From the NCBI GenBank assembly GCA_023145595.1, contig JAGLDM010000141.1:1-8272 (forward strand): 8,272 bases of DNA. Reading direction: 5' to 3'. A model generated the notes under the pieces. That model did not search any database. It was not told where the DNA came from and saw nothing but the letters and a program-made list of their open reading frames with translations. The DNA is from Flavobacteriaceae bacterium (GTDB lineage: Bacteria; Bacteroidota; Bacteroidia; Flavobacteriales; Flavobacteriaceae). The position numbers and the translations under genes are program-made. This document shows positions 1-6,401 of this stretch, in pieces (position 1 is the first letter of the stretch; each line of letters opens with the position of its first letter).

Positions 1-50
1 TTTGAAAAATATCCTGTGTTTTGAAACGGAATCGTAGAAATTTTAGTCAC
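1..50 (-). CDS. bshC: N-terminal fragment of probable bacillithiol synthase BshC (cut by window edge)
   Basis: A leftward reading frame opens with a GTG codon at 48-50 and runs off the left edge after 16 codons, reading V/M-TKISTIPFQNTGYFS. The IPFQ-x-TGYFS pattern matches what I remember of the first residues of Bacteroidota BshC, which adds cysteine to glucosamine-malate in the last step of bacillithiol synthesis in the cytoplasm. No ATG lies in frame before the upstream stop codon, so GTG is the best start. The gene lies 102 bases beyond the stop of the methyltransferase gene and in the same direction, so it could be read through from rimO or have its own promoter; no clear TAnnTTTG element was found. 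The identification rests on a short match and is moderate. Confidence 0.55.
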   Translation of the reverse strand, partial: MTKISTIPFQNTGYFS

Positions 51-85
51 GTAATTTATTTTTTTGTTAAAAATACTAAATTAAA

Positions 86-124
86 TATGGTTGTCGTTTC
101 GGATCTATTTTTCTATCAACCATA
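86..124. repeat. Inverted repeat between the methyltransferase gene and the left-edge gene
   Basis: TATGGTTG at 86-93 is the exact reverse complement of CAACCATA at 117-124, with a 23-base spacer. On the leftward transcript it would form a hairpin about 30 bases after the methyltransferase stop, followed by an AU-rich stretch without a clean U-run. It could be a weak terminator or processing site, or a chance repeat. Nothing else was recognised in the 102 bases between the two genes. Confidence 0.3.
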
Positions 125-152
125 AAAAACACCTTAAATTCAAGTAGTCATC

Positions 153-782
153 TTATTTCTTCCGCTGAAACAAAGTGTAAATATAAGGGCGCTCTCCTCC
201 TGACGGATTGATATATGTATATTGAAAATCTTTTACCAACTTAAAATCGTCGCCTAACTTTTCTTGGATTGACTCCGCATCATACCTGCACAATTCGAGT
301 CCGCTACATTTTAAAACTCCAGATTTATGAAACTCGGCTATAATTACGAATCCACCAACTTTTACTTTTGATTTTAACAAATTAAAATACGCATCTTGCT
401 GTTCTTTTTCTAAGAAGAAATGCAAAACTGCTCTATCGTGCCACAAATCAACTTTAGGAATATTGAGCATTGCCAAAGGCTCCGTAATATCATCTTCAAT
501 AAATTGAATATTTGATAAATTATTAGACAGAATACTCCTTTTTAAAGTACTTAATGCTTCTTTGGAAATATCGTTGACAAGAACATCAGAATATCCTAAC
601 TGCAACAAATCATTAATCATAGTTGACGCGCCAGTTCCAACATTTAAAATAGTGGCGTTTTTATCTAAATTACAAGATGCAATTAGTTCTAAAGATGGTT
701 CCGCCGTTTCTTGATACCAGCCTGTGTTTTCGGGATTGGCATTTGCATACACTTTATTCCAATGACTCGTATATTCATCCAT
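153..782 (-). CDS. Class I SAM-dependent methyltransferase, substrate unknown
   Basis: A 209-residue soluble protein with a Rossmann-type methyltransferase fold. Motif I, which binds the SAM methionine end, is ILNVGTGAS (45-53). The acidic residue after strand 2 is D71 in VLVNDIS, and motif II-like acidic residues are D97-D98. The post-motif LWHDRAVLHFF (113-123) is characteristic of a bacterial family annotated only as class I SAM methyltransferase. The N-terminus (HWNKVY, then WYQ at 22-24) and the CSGL segment (159-162) also fit that family. The ATG shares its A with the rimO stop codon (TAATG), so translation is probably coupled and both proteins come from one mRNA. The substrate cannot be read from the sequence. 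The pairing with rimO hints at a translation-related target, but this is inference. Confidence 0.85.
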   Translation of the reverse strand: MDEYTSHWNKVYANANPENTGWYQETAEPSLELIASCNLDKNATILNVGTGASTMINDLLQLGYSDVLVNDISKEALSTLKRSILSNNLSNIQFIEDDITEPLAMLNIPKVDLWHDRAVLHFFLEKEQQDAYFNLLKSKVKVGGFVIIAEFHKSGVLKCSGLELCRYDAESIQEKLGDDFKLVKDFQYTYINPSGGERPYIYTLFQRKK

Positions 783-2092
783 TACTTACTCTCAATAGGC
801 TCTGCATATAAATCGTAATCTTCTGCTGCAATAATTTTTACATTTGCAAAATCTCCTGTTTTTAAATAAAACTTTGATGCGTCAATCAATACTTCATTAT
901 CAACATCTGGCGAATCAAATTCGGTACGACCAATAAAATGTTTCCCTTCTTTTCGGTCGATTACCACTTTAAATTCTTTTCCTATTTTCTCCTGATTCAA
1001 TTCCCAAGAAATTTGAGATTGCAATTCCATAATTTCATTGGCTCTTTGTTGCTTCACTTCTTGCGGAACATCGTCATCCAACTCATAAGCAGTCGTGTTT
1101 TCTTCATGAGAATATGCAAAGCATCCCAATCTTTCGAATCGCATTTCTTCTACCCACGTCTTTAAATTTTGGAAATCTGCTTCCGTTTCTCCCGGATACC
1201 CAACAATTAAGGTTGTTCTAATTGCCATATCTGGAACTGCTGCTCTAAAATCGTGAATCAATTTTATTGTTTTAACCTGAGTTGTTCCACGTTTCATACT
1301 TTTTAAAATCGAATCTGAAATATGCTGCAACGGAATATCTAAGTAATTACAAACTTTTGGTTCGTTTTTCATTACTTCTAATACATCCATAGGGAAACCA
1401 GTAGGAAAAGCATAATGCAGACGAATCCACTCTATTCCTTCCACTTTTACAAGTTCACGAAGTAACTCTGCTAAATTTCTTTTTTTATAAATATCCAACC
1501 CGTAATAAGTCAAATCTTGAGCAATCAAAATCAGCTCTTTTACTCCTTTGGCGGCTAATTTCTGTGCTTCTATAATAATCTCTTCAATTGGTGTTGACTT
1601 ATGTTTACCACGCATCAATGGAATGGCACAAAAACTACACGGTCGATCACAACCCTCCGCAATTTTTAAATAAGCATAGTTTTTTGGAGTTGTAGTTAAA
1701 CGCTCTCCAATCAACTCATGCTTATAATCTGCACCCAACACCTTTAGTAAACCTGGCAATTCTGTCGTTCCAAAATATTGATCAACAGATGGAATTTCCT
1801 TTTGTAAATCTGGTTTGTATCGCTCACTCAAACAACCCGTAACAAAAACCTTGTCCACCAATCCTTCTTCCTTTTTTTGAACGAAATTTAAAATAGTATT
1901 TACACTTTCTTCCTTGGCATTATCTATAAATCCACAGGTATTTATCACTACAATATTCCCTTCTTCTTCATGTACGACTTCTTTTCCATTGGCTGCTAAT
2001 TGCCCCATTAAAACTTCAGAATCATACACGTTTTTAGAGCAACCAAGGGTTACCACATTGATTTTATTTTTCTTGAGTGTTTTTGTACGCAT
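782..2092 (-). CDS. rimO: Ribosomal protein uS12 (S12) methylthiotransferase RimO
   Basis: A 436-residue radical-SAM enzyme that adds a methylthio group to the beta-carbon of a conserved aspartate of ribosomal protein uS12. Domains are in the usual order. The UPF0004 domain has cysteines for the auxiliary [4Fe-4S] cluster at C18 (TLGCSKNVYDSE), C53 (NTCGFI) and C87 (TGCLSER). The radical SAM core carries the CxxxCxxC cluster motif at C148, C152 and C155 (CDRPCSFC). A C-terminal TRAM-like region begins near residue 370. The SKN-VDSE-like start and NTCGFI separate RimO from the tRNA enzyme MiaB. Length is normal and no key residue is missing. It is the first gene of a leftward pair; its TAA overlaps the methyltransferase ATG by one base. 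The ATG lies about 20 bases downstream of a TAnnTTTG promoter element, giving a very short leader. Confidence 0.96.
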   Translation of the reverse strand: MRTKTLKKNKINVVTLGCSKNVYDSEVLMGQLAANGKEVVHEEEGNIVVINTCGFIDNAKEESVNTILNFVQKKEEGLVDKVFVTGCLSERYKPDLQKEIPSVDQYFGTTELPGLLKVLGADYKHELIGERLTTTPKNYAYLKIAEGCDRPCSFCAIPLMRGKHKSTPIEEIIIEAQKLAAKGVKELILIAQDLTYYGLDIYKKRNLAELLRELVKVEGIEWIRLHYAFPTGFPMDVLEVMKNEPKVCNYLDIPLQHISDSILKSMKRGTTQVKTIKLIHDFRAAVPDMAIRTTLIVGYPGETEADFQNLKTWVEEMRFERLGCFAYSHEENTTAYELDDDVPQEVKQQRANEIMELQSQISWELNQEKIGKEFKVVIDRKEGKHFIGRTEFDSPDVDNEVLIDASKFYLKTGDFANVKIIAAEDYDLYAEPIESK

Positions 2093-2111
2093 ATCTCTTT
2101 GTTTTGGATTG

Positions 2112-2119
2112 CAAAAGTA
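2112..2119 (-). promoter_or_regulatory. Candidate -7 promoter element (TACTTTTG) for rimO
   Basis: Read leftward the sequence is TACTTTTG, an exact match to the Bacteroidota TAnnTTTG -7 element, followed by CAATCC. A perfect TTG -33 element is not present at the expected spacing; the nearest similar triplet is ATG about 19 bases upstream. Transcription would begin roughly 13 bases before the rimO start codon. Confidence 0.6.
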
Positions 2120-2188
2120 CTTAAAATATGTTGTAATTCATTGCTCTAAAATTTTAGCGTATCGCTATTTCAGAACAGAACAATTTAT

Positions 2189-2219
2189 AAAAAAAGGGAT
2201 GCCTATAATAGACACCCCT
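2189..2219 (-). terminator. Rho-independent terminator of the OmpA/HHH operon
   Basis: On the leftward strand an 11-pair stem (AGGGGTGTCTA, loop TTA, TAGGCATCCCT, two G-T wobbles) is followed directly by seven T. It lies 27 bases after the stop codon of the helix-hairpin-helix gene and about 70 bases before the rimO promoter element, so it insulates rimO from the upstream operon. Confidence 0.9.
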
Positions 2220-2245
2220 CTTTCCTGTAATTAAAGATTATTGAA

Positions 2246-2665
2246 TCAAACCCCTTCTTTTAAAACACCTTGCCATTTTTTAAGATCATCCCAATGCCCT
2301 TGTTCTGCCAACATCGCTTGCGCTGGCCAATTATAAGCAATATCTTTATGAGTATAATAAGCAGGTCCCGCATCTACTAAAATTTGATGTAATCTTTCAG
2401 TTGCGGTTCTTGAAAGCGCGAAATAATTATAAATTCCATCTTTATAAAGTAACTCTTGAATTTTAGGTCCGATTCCTTCTATTTTAGTTAAATCTTCTTT
2501 CTTATTTGAAGAGCCAACTACATTAGCATCTTTGTTCCCTCCACATTTCTTTAAAAGCCATCCTAAAACGAATCCTAATATAAATGCTCCTATTAGCCAT
2601 AATAACCATGTAACGAATACATCTGATCCATCGCATGCACTTGTATTTATTTGTAATGCTATCAT
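2246..2665 (-). CDS. Membrane-anchored helix-hairpin-helix domain protein
   Basis: A 139-residue protein of unknown function. Residues 17-38 form one strongly hydrophobic membrane segment followed by KK and K45, so by the positive-inside rule the C-terminal part faces the cytoplasm. Residues 58-78 (DLTKIEGIGPKIQELLYKDGI) form a helix-hairpin-helix with the GIGPK hairpin, a fold that usually contacts DNA or another protein. The tail with NWPAQAMLAEQGHWDDLKKWQ (112-132) resembles a conserved extension that accompanies this HHH in bacterial proteins, including tails fused to NuoE or L21-like proteins. It follows the OmpA-like gene by 10 bases, so it is co-transcribed, and its initiation region lies partly inside the end of that gene. 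Whether the HHH binds DNA is not shown by the sequence. Confidence 0.8.
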   Translation of the reverse strand: MIALQINTSACDGSDVFVTWLLWLIGAFILGFVLGWLLKKCGGNKDANVVGSSNKKEDLTKIEGIGPKIQELLYKDGIYNYFALSRTATERLHQILVDAGPAYYTHKDIAYNWPAQAMLAEQGHWDDLKKWQGVLKEGV

Positions 2666-2675
2666 AATATTTAAT

Positions 2676-3458
2676 TTAATTGTTTATTCTTATTTCTACT
2701 CGTCTATTTTTTTGCTCACCTTCAACCGTACTATTTGTTGCAATTGGCATTGATTTACCTTTAGATTCTGTAATAATTTTATCCTCAGGAATCCCTCTAC
2801 TCAAAAGATGTTCTTTAAACTCTTCTGCTCTTTTTAAACCTAATTCTAAATTATAATCATCAGCTCCTGTTGAATCAGTATGACCAATAATAGTTATGGA
2901 TTGTTGCGTTTCTTTTAACAAAAGAGCTAACTTATCAAAATATGCTATTAAAGATTCATCTTTCACCTCTTTTGCAGAGCCAAATTCATAAAATATCTTG
3001 GTATGATCAAAGTACTCCACAATATCACCATCACGAGCTACCCATTTAAATTTAGTTGAGTGCATCAAAGTATCCCTACTCATTTCACAGTTTAAAGATT
3101 TTCTAACAGACAGCACTAAGTCTTCTCTTGTGAGTTCAGGCTCAAAAAGTTTTGCGACATTTTTAGCTCTTTCATACGCAATACTATCATTTTCGTCATC
3201 AAAATATGGAGCAAGAATAAGAAGTTTTTTTCCCTCTTCTTTGCCAGAAATAATTTCTTTTTTCTTTTCTAGCCATAACTCATTTGTAATTACTTTTCCA
3301 TTGGCACTACACTCAAAAATAAGTGGTCCAAATTTAGGCGTCTCAACCTCTTCTACTACATTGTCACAGCAAACAACTGTGTTTTTATACCACCTCCAGC
3401 TAAACCAGACTAGTATCAAAAAAAGCAGGAAAACGATAAATACAACTGTTTTTTTCAT
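2676..3458 (-). CDS. Inner-membrane-anchored OmpA-family peptidoglycan-binding protein
   Basis: A 260-residue protein taken from the ATG at 3456-3458. A TTG two codons upstream (3462-3464) could also start it, but ATG followed by KKT and the membrane segment is more typical. Residues 4-24 form an N-terminal anchor; the following VVCC does not match a lipobox, so it is probably an uncleaved signal anchor with the rest in the periplasm. The C-terminal OmpA domain (about 154-258) has IIGHTDSTGADDYN with D195 and LGLKRAEEF with R210, the residues that hold diaminopimelate of peptidoglycan in this family, and ends NRRVEIRI. The segment 46-122 looks like a second, diverged copy of the same fold. 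It is the first gene of a two-gene operon with the HHH protein. The exact role is unknown; an envelope-to-peptidoglycan tether is likely. Confidence 0.85.
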   Translation of the reverse strand: MKKTVVFIVFLLFLILVWFSWRWYKNTVVCCDNVVEEVETPKFGPLIFECSANGKVITNELWLEKKKEIISGKEEGKKLLILAPYFDDENDSIAYERAKNVAKLFEPELTREDLVLSVRKSLNCEMSRDTLMHSTKFKWVARDGDIVEYFDHTKIFYEFGSAKEVKDESLIAYFDKLALLLKETQQSITIIGHTDSTGADDYNLELGLKRAEEFKEHLLSRGIPEDKIITESKGKSMPIATNSTVEGEQKNRRVEIRINN

Positions 3459-3484
3459 TTTCAAATTGATTTTAGTTAAAATTA

Positions 3485-3522
3485 TTTATTTATAAATATA
3501 CAAAAATATATTTATAAATAAA
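3485..3522. promoter_or_regulatory. 16-bp-arm A/T palindrome overlapping a candidate -7 element upstream of the OmpA-like gene
   Basis: Bases 3485-3500 are a perfect reverse complement of 3507-3522, separated by CAAAAA; every arm base is A or T. The loop and first right-arm bases (3501-3508) read leftward as TATTTTTG, matching the TAnnTTTG -7 element, which would start transcription about 35-40 bases before the ATG at 3458. No TTG -33 element is evident. The palindrome could be an operator, an AT-rich cruciform or simply low-complexity sequence; the promoter reading is inference. Confidence 0.4.
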
Positions 3523-3594
3523 GTACTATTCTGACATACAGATATATACCTTTCGATATCCATAATTAAACAAAATAATTTTCGTTTACAAAAC

Positions 3595-3630
3595 ATGATA
3601 AAGTTCAAGATCAAAACTTGTATTTATCAT
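3595..3630 (-). terminator. Possible weak terminator downstream of yifB and the ORF6N remnant
   Basis: ATGATAAA (3595-3602) pairs with TTTATCAT (3623-3630), and inside it CAAG pairs with CTTG around a seven-base loop. Leftward the stem is followed by GTTTTGT rather than a clean U-run. It is the only hairpin seen between yifB and the next gene, so it is a tentative terminator for yifB. Confidence 0.35.
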
Positions 3631-3649
3631 TTTAATACTAATTTAGTCA

Positions 3650-3745
3650 TTAAATGCCGTATAACATTACTTTTTGGTCGAGAACCCAAAATATTTTATG
3701 AGTTATAATTTCTTCTGGAATTGTAATTTCATTTTTCATATACAT
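3650..3745 (-). pseudogene. 31-codon remnant of an ORF6N-domain (phage-type) gene
   Basis: Starting five bases beyond the yifB stop and in the same direction, a short frame reads MYMKNEITIPEEIITHKI, then FWVLDQKVMLYGI and a stop. ORF6N proteins, found in phages and integrated elements, begin with a very similar pattern: ITIP-x-E-x-I-x-x-KIY-x-IRGQKVMLD-x-DLAELYG. Here ML is followed directly by YGI, as if the acidic DLAEL segment had been deleted, and a stop follows, so almost the whole domain is missing. No continuation was recognised downstream. The fragment is too short to form the domain and is best read as the decayed 5' end of a lost gene. Whether it is still translated, by read-through from yifB, is unknown. 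Confidence 0.6.
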
Positions 3746-3750
3746 CAATT

Positions 3751-5289
3751 TTATCCCAACCAGCCCTCTCTGTCCAAACTTCTATATTGAATGGCTTCTC
3801 CAATATGGCTCGGAGAAATATCTTTGACGCCTTCTAAGTCTGCAATCGTTCTTGATACTTTTAAAATACGGTCATAGGCTCTCGCAGAAAGGTTCAATCT
3901 TTCCATGGCATTTTTAAGAAGTGATTTCGATTCGTCATTTAACTGACAATATTTACGAATCTGCTTTACACTCATTTGTGCATTGTAATGCACATTTTCG
4001 ATATCTTTAAATCGATCTGATTGATGTTCTCGTGATTTGGTTACACGTTTTCTTATTTCAGAACTAGGCTCGCCACGTCGCTCTTCTGTCAGTTTTTCAA
4101 AAGGTACGGGTTGTACTTCCATATGAATATCAATTCTGTCTAATAAAGGCCCGGATATTTTACTCATATACCGTTGCATTTCGTGCGGAGTAGAAGAAAT
4201 TGCGTTAGGGTCATCACTAAAATAACCACTAGGAGAAGGGTTCATACTGGCAACCAACATAAAACTACTCGGGTAGGTTACCGTAAATCGAGCTCTAGAA
4301 ATTGTCACTTCTCGATCTTCCAAAGGCTGTCGCATTACTTCAAGAGCAGTTCGTTTAAATTCGGGTAATTCATCTAAAAATAAAACTCCGTTGTGCGAAA
4401 GTGAAATTTCTCCAGGTTGCGGATAAGACCCACCACCAACTAAGGCTACATCAGAAATTGTGTGATGGGGGCTCCTAAACGGACGCTGATTCATCAATCC
4501 TCCATGTGCTTTAATTCTACCAACCACCGAATGAATTTTAGTAGTTTCCAAGGCTTCATGTAAGGTCATTGGAGGCAATATGGTAGGTAATCTTTTTGCC
4601 AGCATTGTCTTACCGCTACCTGGTGGGCCAATAAGTATAATGTTATGACCGCCAGCAGCTGCAATTTCCATACAGCGCTTTATAGATTCTTGTCCTTTGA
4701 CATCAGAAAAATCAAACTCCGGATTTTCAAGAGTTTCATAAAACTCTTTGCGTGTATCTATGACTAAAGGGGTTAAAGTAGAATTCCCTTCAAAAAAATC
4801 AATAACTTCTTTGATGTTTTCAATAGGATACACATCGAGACCATTTACAATGGCAGCTTCCTTGGCATTTTGTTTTGGGAGGATAAATCCTTTAAAACCT
4901 TCTTCTTTGGCTTTGATTGCAATGGGTAATGCTGCTTTAATGGGTTGTAAACTTCCGTCTAAAGAAAGTTCTCCCATAATGATGTACTCATTTAAATTCG
5001 GAGCATTTATTTGTGAAGATGCAGCCAAAATCCCCATAGCAAGCGTGAGGTCATAGGCACTTCCTTCTTTTCTTAAATCGGCTGGCGCCATGTTGATGGT
5101 TATTTTTTTACCGGGTAGTTTGTAGCCGTTGTTATTTAGCGCAGCGGAGATCCTATAAGAACTTTCTTTGATTGCATTGTCGGGAAGACCGACCAAATGA
5201 TACCCTATTCCCTTGTCGATATTAACCTCAATGGTAATAGTAGTGGCTTCAACACCGAAAACGGCGCGGCCAAAAACTTTAACTAGCAT
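3751..5289 (-). CDS. yifB: YifB/ComM-family Mg-chelatase-like AAA+ ATPase
   Basis: A 512-residue cytoplasmic protein of full family length. Residues 1-165 form the ChlI/Lon-like N-terminal domain (GLPDNAIKES at 34-43, INMAPADLRKEG at 65-76, YDLTLAMGIL at 79-88). The AAA+ module has Walker A GPPGSGKT (221-228), the FRSPHHTISDVALVGGG segment (271-287), Walker B VLFLDEL (302-308), the sensor region VASMNPSPSGYF (346-357) and GPLLDRIDIH (380-389). The C-terminal Mg_chelatase_C region holds LSARAYDRILKVSRTIADL (467-485). ComM homologues are helicases that promote branch migration during natural transformation; in non-transformable bacteria the role is unclear. The usual Gram-positive-type cysteines after NP are serines here, as in other Gram-negative members. 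The gene is divergent from the HAD gene; no clear promoter was found for it. Confidence 0.95.
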   Translation of the reverse strand: MLVKVFGRAVFGVEATTITIEVNIDKGIGYHLVGLPDNAIKESSYRISAALNNNGYKLPGKKITINMAPADLRKEGSAYDLTLAMGILAASSQINAPNLNEYIIMGELSLDGSLQPIKAALPIAIKAKEEGFKGFILPKQNAKEAAIVNGLDVYPIENIKEVIDFFEGNSTLTPLVIDTRKEFYETLENPEFDFSDVKGQESIKRCMEIAAAGGHNIILIGPPGSGKTMLAKRLPTILPPMTLHEALETTKIHSVVGRIKAHGGLMNQRPFRSPHHTISDVALVGGGSYPQPGEISLSHNGVLFLDELPEFKRTALEVMRQPLEDREVTISRARFTVTYPSSFMLVASMNPSPSGYFSDDPNAISSTPHEMQRYMSKISGPLLDRIDIHMEVQPVPFEKLTEERRGEPSSEIRKRVTKSREHQSDRFKDIENVHYNAQMSVKQIRKYCQLNDESKSLLKNAMERLNLSARAYDRILKVSRTIADLEGVKDISPSHIGEAIQYRSLDREGWLG

Positions 5290-5388
5290 ATTTTTTTATT
5301 TTCTATAAATATAAAGAAAATATAAATAGTTAAGAGATTAAAATAAAACAGGTATCTATGATACTTTGGTGGTAATCAAAGATTTTTT

Positions 5389-5416
5389 TTGTAAAAAAAA
5401 TAAAATTGTAAGTTTG
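5389..5416 (+). promoter_or_regulatory. Flavobacterial-type promoter for the HAD gene
   Basis: TTG at 5389-5391, a 17-base spacer, then TAAGTTTG at 5409-5416 match the TTG / TAnnTTTG promoter of Bacteroidota in both elements and spacing. The predicted start near 5423 leaves a leader of about 125 bases before the HAD start codon. The surrounding 260-base divergent region with yifB is A/T-rich; apart from this promoter and two direct copies of AAATATAAA (5307-5315, 5318-5326) nothing was recognised in it. Confidence 0.6.
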
Positions 5417-5549
5417 GCTAAATAATAAATCGAAAATTTAGTCCGTCAAAACCCTTTAATTTCTTACATAAAGCGTTAGTTATCATAAGGTTTTAGATAT
5501 ATCAAAATAAAATCTTTTAAAAGTTTCGGTTATTAATTGAATTTAAGAA

Positions 5550-6185
5550 ATGAAAAATTACAAAGCCTACCTTTTTGATATGGACGGAACCCTGGTGGCT
5601 TCTGAAAAATTAAAAGGAAAAGCCTTGACAGAAACCTGCATCCTTTTGGGAGGTCAGGTTGAGGTTGAAGTTTATAAGGATGTAATGGGACAGAGTTGGG
5701 AATGTGTAGTTAGTCATTTTTTTGAAAAGGCTGAAATTCAACCAGAAATAGAAACGTTTAATTTGGAGTTTAAAAAAATTTATACAGAATTACTTTTTAA
5801 AGAATTGATTCCAAATTTGAATAGTGTCGCTTTGTTAGCCAAACTAAAAGCAACAGGGGAAAAAATAGGAGTGGTTAGTTCTGCAACGAAGTGGATGGTC
5901 GATCAAATATTACTCCAATTGAATTTAACGGTTTTTTTCGATTTTGTAATTACAAAAGAGGATGTTACAAATCACAAACCACACCCTGAAGCCTATTTGT
6001 TGGCTTTAGAAAAATTATCTTTATCAAGTTCTGACGTGCTAATTTTTGAAGATTCAGAAGCAGGGTTAATTGCAGCAAAAAGAGCGAATTGTGATTCAAT
6101 TGCATTTCAACATGAATTTAATATGAATCATGATCTGAGTTTGGCTATTGAGACCATTTCAGATTTTAATGAAATAAAGTTTTAA
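5550..6185 (+). CDS. HAD-superfamily hydrolase, beta-phosphoglucomutase/phosphatase-like (subfamily IA)
   Basis: A 211-residue cytoplasmic enzyme of the haloacid dehalogenase superfamily. Motif I is FDMDGTL (9-15), with D10 as nucleophile and D12 as general acid/base. A helical cap domain spans about 17-88. Motif II is VVSSAT (108-113), motif III is K143 in NHKPHPEAY, and motif IV is EDSEAG (167-172) for magnesium binding. This set fits small-molecule phosphatases such as phosphoglycolate or sugar phosphatases, as well as beta-phosphoglucomutases; the substrate cannot be read from the sequence. It is the only complete rightward gene here, divergent from yifB and convergent with rng, so it is transcribed alone. 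The ATG is preceded by AATTTAAGAA, an A-rich leader with no Shine-Dalgarno, normal for the group. Confidence 0.88.
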   Translation: MKNYKAYLFDMDGTLVASEKLKGKALTETCILLGGQVEVEVYKDVMGQSWECVVSHFFEKAEIQPEIETFNLEFKKIYTELLFKELIPNLNSVALLAKLKATGEKIGVVSSATKWMVDQILLQLNLTVFFDFVITKEDVTNHKPHPEAYLLALEKLSLSSSDVLIFEDSEAGLIAAKRANCDSIAFQHEFNMNHDLSLAIETISDFNEIKF

Positions 6186-6347
6186 AAAAGAAAAAAATAT
6201 TAGTCGGGTATTTTATTGATACTCCAAGAATCCGTCTTAATCTCATATAAAAAAGTTCTTGATTTATCAAGTTAGGGGTAATGAATTTAGAATTTTAAAA
6301 TGTGGTAATAACGGTTATAATGTAGTTTAAGTTGAATTTAGGGCATA

Positions 6348-6382
6348 AAAAAACCTATTATATTTAATATAATAGGTTTTTT
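6348..6382. terminator. Bidirectional terminator between the HAD gene and rng
   Basis: Bases 6348-6364 are the exact reverse complement of 6366-6382. The core stem is CCTATTATAT/ATATAATAGG, flanked by six A on the left and six T on the right, so it ends transcripts from both sides. It lies 20 bases after the rng stop and about 160 bases after the HAD stop. The bases between (6186-6347) contain a small hairpin, CTTGA-TTTA-TCAAG at 6258-6271, and nothing else recognised. Confidence 0.9.
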
Positions 6383-6401
6383 ATTCTTTGATATTGTGTA
6401 C

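Noticed and set aside
938..1165. Rightward open frame opposite rimO
   Set aside because: It lies antisense within the well-supported rimO gene and its translation has no recognisable domain; a shadow frame.
1914..2234. Rightward open frame across the rimO start and the OmpA operon terminator
   Set aside because: It covers the rimO 5' end, its promoter element and the terminator stem, and encodes no recognisable protein.
3462..3464. TTG as the start codon of the OmpA-like gene
   Set aside because: An ATG only two codons downstream gives a more typical membrane-anchor start, and TTG starts are rare.
3130..3495. Rightward open frame opposite the OmpA-like gene
   Set aside because: Serine/phenylalanine-rich antisense shadow of a real coding region in A/T-rich DNA.
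4210..4245. Loss of zinc-type cysteines in YifB (NPSPSG in place of NPCPCG)
   Set aside because: Gram-negative ComM proteins, including the E. coli one, also have serine or threonine there, so this is normal variation rather than a lineage oddity.
4748..5056. Rightward open frame inside yifB
   Set aside because: Antisense to the conserved ChlI-like domain of yifB with no domain of its own.
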